A DNA stretch of 64,000 nucleotides from Mesorhizobium sp. ES1-1 (GTDB lineage Bacteria > Pseudomonadota > Alphaproteobacteria > Rhizobiales > Rhizobiaceae), in NCBI RefSeq assembly GCF_020164785.1, contig NZ_JAIUGX010000004.1, forward strand, positions 62,001-126,000. The letters run 5' to 3'. The translations under genes were made by a program, and so were the position numbers. The notes below the pieces were generated by a model. The model was not told where the DNA came from. It ran no database searches and saw only the letters and a program-made list of their open reading frames with translations. Of this stretch, positions 59,396-64,000 are shown piece after piece (positions within the stretch are counted from its first letter, which is position 1; each line of letters begins with the position of its first letter).

Positions 59396-59497
59396 TCACT
59401 GGGCGAAAAGCGGGTTCATCTGTGCAAAGCAGCCGGCATTGCCCGCCGAGCCGTTGGCCGCGCTTGACTGCCTGCTGAAACCGGACTTTCTGGATCC

Positions 59498-60274
59498 ATG
59501 CGGGACGCGAAGCCGAGAAAGGACAAATCGACGGCGAAAGCGGCGGCGGCTGAGCGTCCGGCGGGCGTGCGCCCGCCCGACGCGGCACGCATCCCCGGTG
59601 CCAGCGTGCACACATCGCTGGCCAACGAGATCGGCCTGCGGATCGTGCGCGGCGACTATCCGCCTGGAACGATCCTGCCCAACGAGGCGAAATGGTCGGA
59701 AACCTTCAGTGTCAGTCGTTCGGCCGTGCGCGAAGCGATCAAGATGCTGATGGCCAAGAGCCTGCTGGCCTCTCGCCCGAAGATCGGCAGTTGGGTCGAA
59801 CCGAAGGAACGCTGGAACCTGCTCGACCGCGATGTGCTGGCCTGGTACGCGACATCGCCGGACCGCGAGGTCTTCCTGAAGACCGTGCAGGAGTTCCGTC
59901 ACATTATCGAGCCAGAGGCTACGGCTTTCGCCGCCATGCGTCGCACCGACGAGCAGATGGCCGAGATCAGCCTGGCCTGCAGGGAGATGGGCGAGGCGAC
60001 CAGCCTGCAGGAGCGTACCCGGGCCGACACGCGCTTCCACCTCGCCATCCTGCGCGCCTCGGGTAACGACCTGCTCGTGCCGCTGGGTGTGCTGATCGAA
60101 TCCGCCTTCGATCATCTATTTGCCTATACGACGCGTGAACTCGACGATCTCAGCCACGCGCAGAAACTGCACGAGACGATCGAGAAGAACATCAGGCTGC
60201 GGCGGCCGGACGCCGCACGCAGCGCGGTGCGCAAGCTGCTGGCCAACACCGACGGCGTCATCCAGTCCAGATAG
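59498..60274 (+). CDS. FadR-type GntR regulator, paralogue B
   Basis: A 258-residue regulator with the same domain layout as paralogue A: basic N-terminus (KPRKDKSTAKAAAAERP), VRGDYPPGTILPNEAKWSETFSVSRSAVREAIKML, then FCD domain. From VHTSLANEIGLRIV to the end it matches paralogue A at roughly four of five positions. The two regulators flank the HIBADH and SDR genes. It is downstream of the SDR gene and may be in its transcript. Confidence 0.88.
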   Translation: MRDAKPRKDKSTAKAAAAERPAGVRPPDAARIPGASVHTSLANEIGLRIVRGDYPPGTILPNEAKWSETFSVSRSAVREAIKMLMAKSLLASRPKIGSWVEPKERWNLLDRDVLAWYATSPDREVFLKTVQEFRHIIEPEATAFAAMRRTDEQMAEISLACREMGEATSLQERTRADTRFHLAILRASGNDLLVPLGVLIESAFDHLFAYTTRELDDLSHAQKLHETIEKNIRLRRPDAARSAVRKLLANTDGVIQSR

Positions 60275-60312
60275 GTGATCGTGCCGACGCCGCCCGCCCA
60301 TTGTGTCCGCGG

Positions 60313-61416
60313 TCAGGATGTCAAACCCGACAGATGAAGGCGGGTCAGGCCTACCAGAAGCGCCTGGTCGCGGGCCGCGTGTTCGGGCGGGTTCAGGACA
60401 GGGTCGCCGTTGACGATTGCGCCCCAGAAGCCGCGCAGCTCCTCGACAAAGGCTTCCGCGTAGCCGGCGCGCAAATCTCTTGTCGAGAGAGTGTGGCCCT
60501 GCGACGTTTTCACCGTCAGCCGTGTCGGCTGGTGGTTAAGCCAGGGCGAAGGGAATTCGAGTTCTAGGCTGGCATCGTCGAAAAACAGCGTGATGCGTTC
60601 TCGGTAGTCGGCAAGCTTCGGCACGGTCAGATGCGTCATGGTCCACAAAGCCTGGCCATCGAGCAGCTTGACCGCACCTTGTCCCCCATCGCCATTGGCG
60701 AAGATCTGCGCACCGACGATCTCGCCGTCTGGTACTTCGAGCGCGTCGAGAAGGCCATGCACGGCGTTGACATCGTGAATCAGGGCGGAGCTGTAAGCCC
60801 CGGTAAATCCACGGAAAGCCAGATCGGTCAGGGGTATACCAATGGCGCGCTCCACCTGCTGCCGCTGTTTGTCGATGGCGGCCGCGATCAACTCCTTTGG
60901 GATATCGCCGCCGCGCTTGTAGCGGTGATGGGCGATGAAGGGCCAGGCGTCGGGGTCGTTGACCTCGACCGACACGGAGCGAAGCGTTCCGGCCGTGCCG
61001 GGAAGGGACTCAAGCGCCAGCCGGTAGCTTGGGTCGAAACGCTTCATATAGCCGACCTGCACCAGTTTTCCCGCCCTGTCGCGGGCAGCGGCGATGTCGG
61101 CGATCTCGGCCGGGGAATAGCAAAGCGGCTTTTCGCAGAACACGTGCAGCCCCCGGCTCAGGGCTGCCAGCACCTGTTCGTAATGCAGGGGGTCCGGCGA
61201 GCCGATGATGACGGCGTCGAGGCGCTGGTCGAGAAGCTGTTCGGGCGTTTCGAAACCGCGGACTCCATGGGTGTCGGTGACGAACTGCCGCGAGATGGGT
61301 GAGGGATCGGTGACCCCAACCAGTTCGAACAGGCCGGCGAGGCCCAGCAAGTTGGGAATATGCTCGACCTGGGAAATCATGCCGGCGCCGATGACCCCGG
61401 CCCTTAACCTGCTCAT
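60313..61416 (-). CDS. Gfo/Idh/MocA family oxidoreductase
   Basis: A 367-residue dehydrogenase. Rossmann start RAGVIGAGMISQVEHIPNLL, catalytic-site motif HVFCEKPLCYSPAEIADI (EKP) and substrate loop ALIHDVNAVHGLLDAL (HD). It ends a minus-strand operon with a CUT2 importer (61450-64000), so it should oxidise the imported sugar or inositol. The 33-base gap to the ATPase supports co-transcription. Confidence 0.87.
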   Translation of the reverse strand: MSRLRAGVIGAGMISQVEHIPNLLGLAGLFELVGVTDPSPISRQFVTDTHGVRGFETPEQLLDQRLDAVIIGSPDPLHYEQVLAALSRGLHVFCEKPLCYSPAEIADIAAARDRAGKLVQVGYMKRFDPSYRLALESLPGTAGTLRSVSVEVNDPDAWPFIAHHRYKRGGDIPKELIAAAIDKQRQQVERAIGIPLTDLAFRGFTGAYSSALIHDVNAVHGLLDALEVPDGEIVGAQIFANGDGGQGAVKLLDGQALWTMTHLTVPKLADYRERITLFFDDASLELEFPSPWLNHQPTRLTVKTSQGHTLSTRDLRAGYAEAFVEELRGFWGAIVNGDPVLNPPEHAARDQALLVGLTRLHLSGLTS

Positions 61417-61449
61417 GCCGTCACTTTCTGAAGATTCTCAAGGGGTTGG

Positions 61450-62283
61450 TCAGGATGCGATCGCTGGCGACCGGTTGCCGATCTGCGCCAGCAGGCCGGC
61501 TATCTCGGCCTCGACCGCCTTCAAATCCTCGCCGCCGGACATGATCGAGATAACCTCATCGCGCGAGATGTCCGATTTGGCATAGGTGCCGCGATTGCGG
61601 CCCCGGTTGAGCAGCGTGAAGGTGTCGCCGACGGGATAGGCGTGATGGATGTTGTGGCTGATGAAGATGACGGCCAGGCCCCGCATGCGCGCCTCGATAA
61701 TGAATTTCAACACCATCGCCGCCTGATGCACTCCGAGCGCCGAGGTCGGCTCGTCAAGGATCAGCACGCGGGCGCCGAAATGCACGGCGCGCGCGATCGC
61801 CACCGATTGGCGCTCGCCGCCCGACAGCGTGCCGACGGCCTGCGTCGGGTCGCGCACGTCTATGCCGATATCGGCCATCGCCTGGCGGGCGATGTTGTTG
61901 GCGCCTTCTTTGTCGATGCGCGAAAAGGGCAGGCTGCTGCGGGTGGGCTCGCGGCCGAGGAAGAAGTTGCGGGTGATCGACATCAGCGAGATCATGCCGA
62001 GGTCCTGGAACACCGTTGCCACCCCGAGGTCCTGGGCATCGCGCGGGCTGCGGAAGACGACCGGCTTGCCGTCGACCAGGATTTCGCCCTTGGTCGGCCG
62101 GTGGACGCCGGAGAGCACCTTGATCAGCGTCGACTTGCCGGCGCCATTGTCGCCGAGCAGGCAGTGAACCTCGCCAGGGTAGACCTTGATGTCGATGTCC
62201 TGCAGCGCGCGCACCGAACCGAAGCTGACGGAAACGCCGCGAAGTTCCATGGCGGGATGGATGGTCTGGGCAGACTGGCTCAT
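61450..62283 (-). CDS. Sugar ABC ATP-binding protein, single NBD
   Basis: A 277-residue ATPase with [68 protein letters not shown] and FISHNIHH. One nucleotide-binding domain plus a short C-terminal extension ([17 protein letters not shown]). FrcA-like architecture. Start overlaps the permease stop (ATGA). Confidence 0.9.
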   Translation of the reverse strand: MSQSAQTIHPAMELRGVSVSFGSVRALQDIDIKVYPGEVHCLLGDNGAGKSTLIKVLSGVHRPTKGEILVDGKPVVFRSPRDAQDLGVATVFQDLGMISLMSITRNFFLGREPTRSSLPFSRIDKEGANNIARQAMADIGIDVRDPTQAVGTLSGGERQSVAIARAVHFGARVLILDEPTSALGVHQAAMVLKFIIEARMRGLAVIFISHNIHHAYPVGDTFTLLNRGRNRGTYAKSDISRDEVISIMSGGEDLKAVEAEIAGLLAQIGNRSPAIAS

Positions 62284-63470
62284 TTGCCGCCTCCGCGTCC
62301 GAGAGCCTTCAGCCTGATGTAGTTGTTGACCAGAACGGCCATCAGGATGACGATGCCGAGGAACACCTTGAACCAGTCGGTGTCGATGCCGGTATAGAAG
62401 ATGCCCATCTGCACCAGGCCGAAGATCAGGGCGCCGAACAGCACGCCGTAGACGGTGCCATAGCCGCCGGTGAGCAGCACGCCACCGATGACGGCGGCGA
62501 TGATGGCTTCGAACTCCTTGAGCAGGCCGCGCGTTGTGTCGGCGGAGCCGGCCTCCATAACCTGGATTGTGGCGAGCAGCGTCGCCGCGCAGGCGGTGTA
62601 GATGAACAGGCTGATCTTCACGCGGTCGACGGGCACGCCGACATTGCGGGCAGCGTTGAGATCACCGCCGGTGGCGAAGATCCAGTTGCCGTATTTGGTC
62701 TGGGTCAGCACATAACCGGCGAGCGCGGTCAGGCCGAGCCACCAGACAATGGACATCGGGATGCCGGCGACGAAGGGAATACCGTCGCTGCGCGTCGCGA
62801 TCCAGCCCTGCGAACCCATCCAGTGGAAGAGCCCAGCGAATATGTGCCCGTTGAACAGGGCCGACGTGCCGGGATCCGGCGCGCCGTCGAGAATATAGGG
62901 GATCTGCGTGCGGCCGGTGACGGCGCGGGTGATGCCGATCGACAGGCCGCGCAGGATATAAAGCGAGGCCAGGGTGACGATGAAGGAGGGCAGGCGGGTC
63001 TTTACCACGATCAGGCCGTTGACATAGCCGGTGAGGATGGCGACGGCGAAGGCGCAGGCTATGCCGCCCCAGAGCGGCAGCCCCCAGTACTTCACCGTCA
63101 GGCCGATGACGACGCCGGCGAAGCCGACCATCGAGCCGACGGAGAGATCGAATTCGCCGGCGATGATGAGAAGGGCGGCGGCGGTGGCGATGATGCCGAG
63201 TTCCGCCGACAGGGTCAGGAAGGTCATTGACCCTTGCAGCGAGTAGAGGTTCGCCGCGCCCGGCAGCAGCGCAAAGATGATGATTGTGGCCAGGAGCCCG
63301 CCGGCGGCGCCCGCTTCGGGCCGACGCAGCCATTGGGTCAGCCTGCCGGTGCTGGCCAACCGCTCGTCGGCGCCGGCCGCCCGCTTCGAGGTCATGCCGA
63401 AGCGGTCACTGGCCAGAGAGCCGGGAGCCGGTATGTCCGAAGGTATCGCCTTGTCTTCCACGGCAGCCAT
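62280..63470 (-). CDS. CUT2-type sugar ABC permease
   Basis: A 396-residue permease, longer than RbsC at both ends: an N-terminal cytoplasmic extension of about 60 residues and an extra periplasmic loop ([22 protein letters not shown], about residues 180-215). Core motifs: [66 protein letters not shown] and [23 protein letters not shown]. The extra loop is typical of the FrcC-like subgroup. Start at 63470 follows GGGGAGCC. Confidence 0.9.
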   Translation of the reverse strand: MAAVEDKAIPSDIPAPGSLASDRFGMTSKRAAGADERLASTGRLTQWLRRPEAGAAGGLLATIIIFALLPGAANLYSLQGSMTFLTLSAELGIIATAAALLIIAGEFDLSVGSMVGFAGVVIGLTVKYWGLPLWGGIACAFAVAILTGYVNGLIVVKTRLPSFIVTLASLYILRGLSIGITRAVTGRTQIPYILDGAPDPGTSALFNGHIFAGLFHWMGSQGWIATRSDGIPFVAGIPMSIVWWLGLTALAGYVLTQTKYGNWIFATGGDLNAARNVGVPVDRVKISLFIYTACAATLLATIQVMEAGSADTTRGLLKEFEAIIAAVIGGVLLTGGYGTVYGVLFGALIFGLVQMGIFYTGIDTDWFKVFLGIVILMAVLVNNYIRLKALGRGGGK

Positions 63471-63553
63471 TAGGCTCCCCAATCGCTTACTGCGCAACAT
63501 CGATCAGACACCCCGGGGAGGGGCTCGCGCGCGCCCCCAGGGTCTCTCTCCGG

Positions 63554-64000
63554 CTAGCGAATGCCGTCCTTGGCCAGCGCCAGGATCGCCTTGGCCTTGT
63601 CGGGCGTGTCGATGAACAGCGGGCCGGTGTAGGAATTGTTCTGCGGCCAGAAGCCATGCGTTGCCTGTTCGACCAGGTAGATGACCGGCAGGTAGCCCAT
63701 CAGATATTGCTGGGCGTCCATGCCGAAACCCATTTCGCCGGCGACCACCGAATCCAGGACCTCGGGGCTGATGTCGAATGTGTAGAGCTTGATCTTGCCG
63801 AACAGCTCGTGATCACGGAAAAACGGGATCAGTGGATTGGCGGCGGTGGCACCGAGGGCAAAGACGGCCTGGGTGTCGGGATGCGCCGACAGATAGGCCT
63901 CGGTGCGGCGCTGGATATCGGCTGGATCGGGTGAGACGGTCAGAACCTCGGCGGCGCCGCCGGCCGCCTTCAGACCATCATTGACGCCCTGGCAGCGCTG
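63554..64000 (-). CDS. Sugar ABC substrate-binding protein (partial, C-terminal part)
   Basis: The last 148 residues of a periplasmic binding protein; the 5' end lies outside the window. The frame reads QRCQGVNDGLKAAGG at the edge, then PDTQAVFALGATAANPLI, KLYTFDISPEVLDSV, QQYLMGYLPVIYL and ends ILALAKDGIR. This is the second lobe of the ribose-binding fold. It is the first gene seen of the operon continuing to 60313 and supplies ligand to the FrcC-like permease. Confidence 0.85.
   Translation of the reverse strand, partial: QRCQGVNDGLKAAGGAAEVLTVSPDPADIQRRTEAYLSAHPDTQAVFALGATAANPLIPFFRDHELFGKIKLYTFDISPEVLDSVVAGEMGFGMDAQQYLMGYLPVIYLVEQATHGFWPQNNSYTGPLFIDTPDKAKAILALAKDGIR

Overview
The window is high-GC DNA that reads as the chromosome of a rhizobium, most likely a Mesorhizobium-type member of the Phyllobacteriaceae. 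This is an inference from gene families and signals: many sugar-type ABC importers, moc-like genes, a TGA-N9-TCA iron box, a GGAAC-N16-CGTT stress promoter, alphaproteobacterial TTGAC/CTATAT promoters on small RNA genes, DUF982 and DUF3309 proteins, and many small palindromic intergenic elements. I found no tRNA, rRNA, CRISPR array or transposase.

Region 1 (1-9440) is a decayed prophage behind a short stretch holding a DoxX protein, a methyltransferase and two near-identical small RNA loci. The large terminase gene is cut in two by an inverted-repeat element plus a small lipoprotein gene, and its C-terminal half is fused in frame to a tail-fibre-like domain. Head and most tail genes are missing, but a glycine-rich fibre-tip protein and a compact lysis cassette (GH108 endolysin, holin candidates, nested spanin pair) remain, closed by a strong terminator.

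Region 2 (9690-14480) holds single genes: a GT39-type membrane glycosyltransferase, MsrA, a formyltransferase, a secreted peptide, a stress-promoter DUF3309 peptide, a candidate anti-Shine-Dalgarno small RNA and a DUF982 protein.

Region 3 (14570-23180) is a GntR-controlled operon joining an ADP-ribosylglycohydrolase-fold enzyme and a PfkB kinase to a complete polyamine-type ABC importer, followed by a two-subunit aconitase X. Region 4 (23220-27560) is heme/iron uptake: TonB receptor, siderophore-interacting-type reductase and HmuT-like binding protein around an iron-responsive operator.

Region 5 (27680-43300) is catabolic. A moc-like set (Gfo/Idh/MocA oxidoreductase, TIM-barrel isomerase, MocD-type oxygenase, MocE-type Rieske ferredoxin) ends with a divergent PanB paralogue. 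Facing it are an ammonia-lyase-fold protein lacking the MIO serine and an ornithine-cyclodeaminase-family protein. A DHA2 exporter follows, then a CUT2 sugar importer in which one permease is fused to a beta-propeller and a second propeller gene lies beside it.

Region 6 (44130-52300) is a minus-strand operon for a molybdenum hydroxylase whose large subunit is split into two genes, with CoxG-, CoxD- and CoxE-like accessory proteins, an amidohydrolase and an AraC regulator. Region 7 (52460-64000) holds two more CUT2 importers with a gluconate-5-dehydrogenase-like SDR, a beta-hydroxyacid dehydrogenase, an extended SDR and two near-duplicate FadR-type regulators. Matching TTGTC-type palindromes in two promoter regions suggest one regulon. 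The last gene runs off the window.
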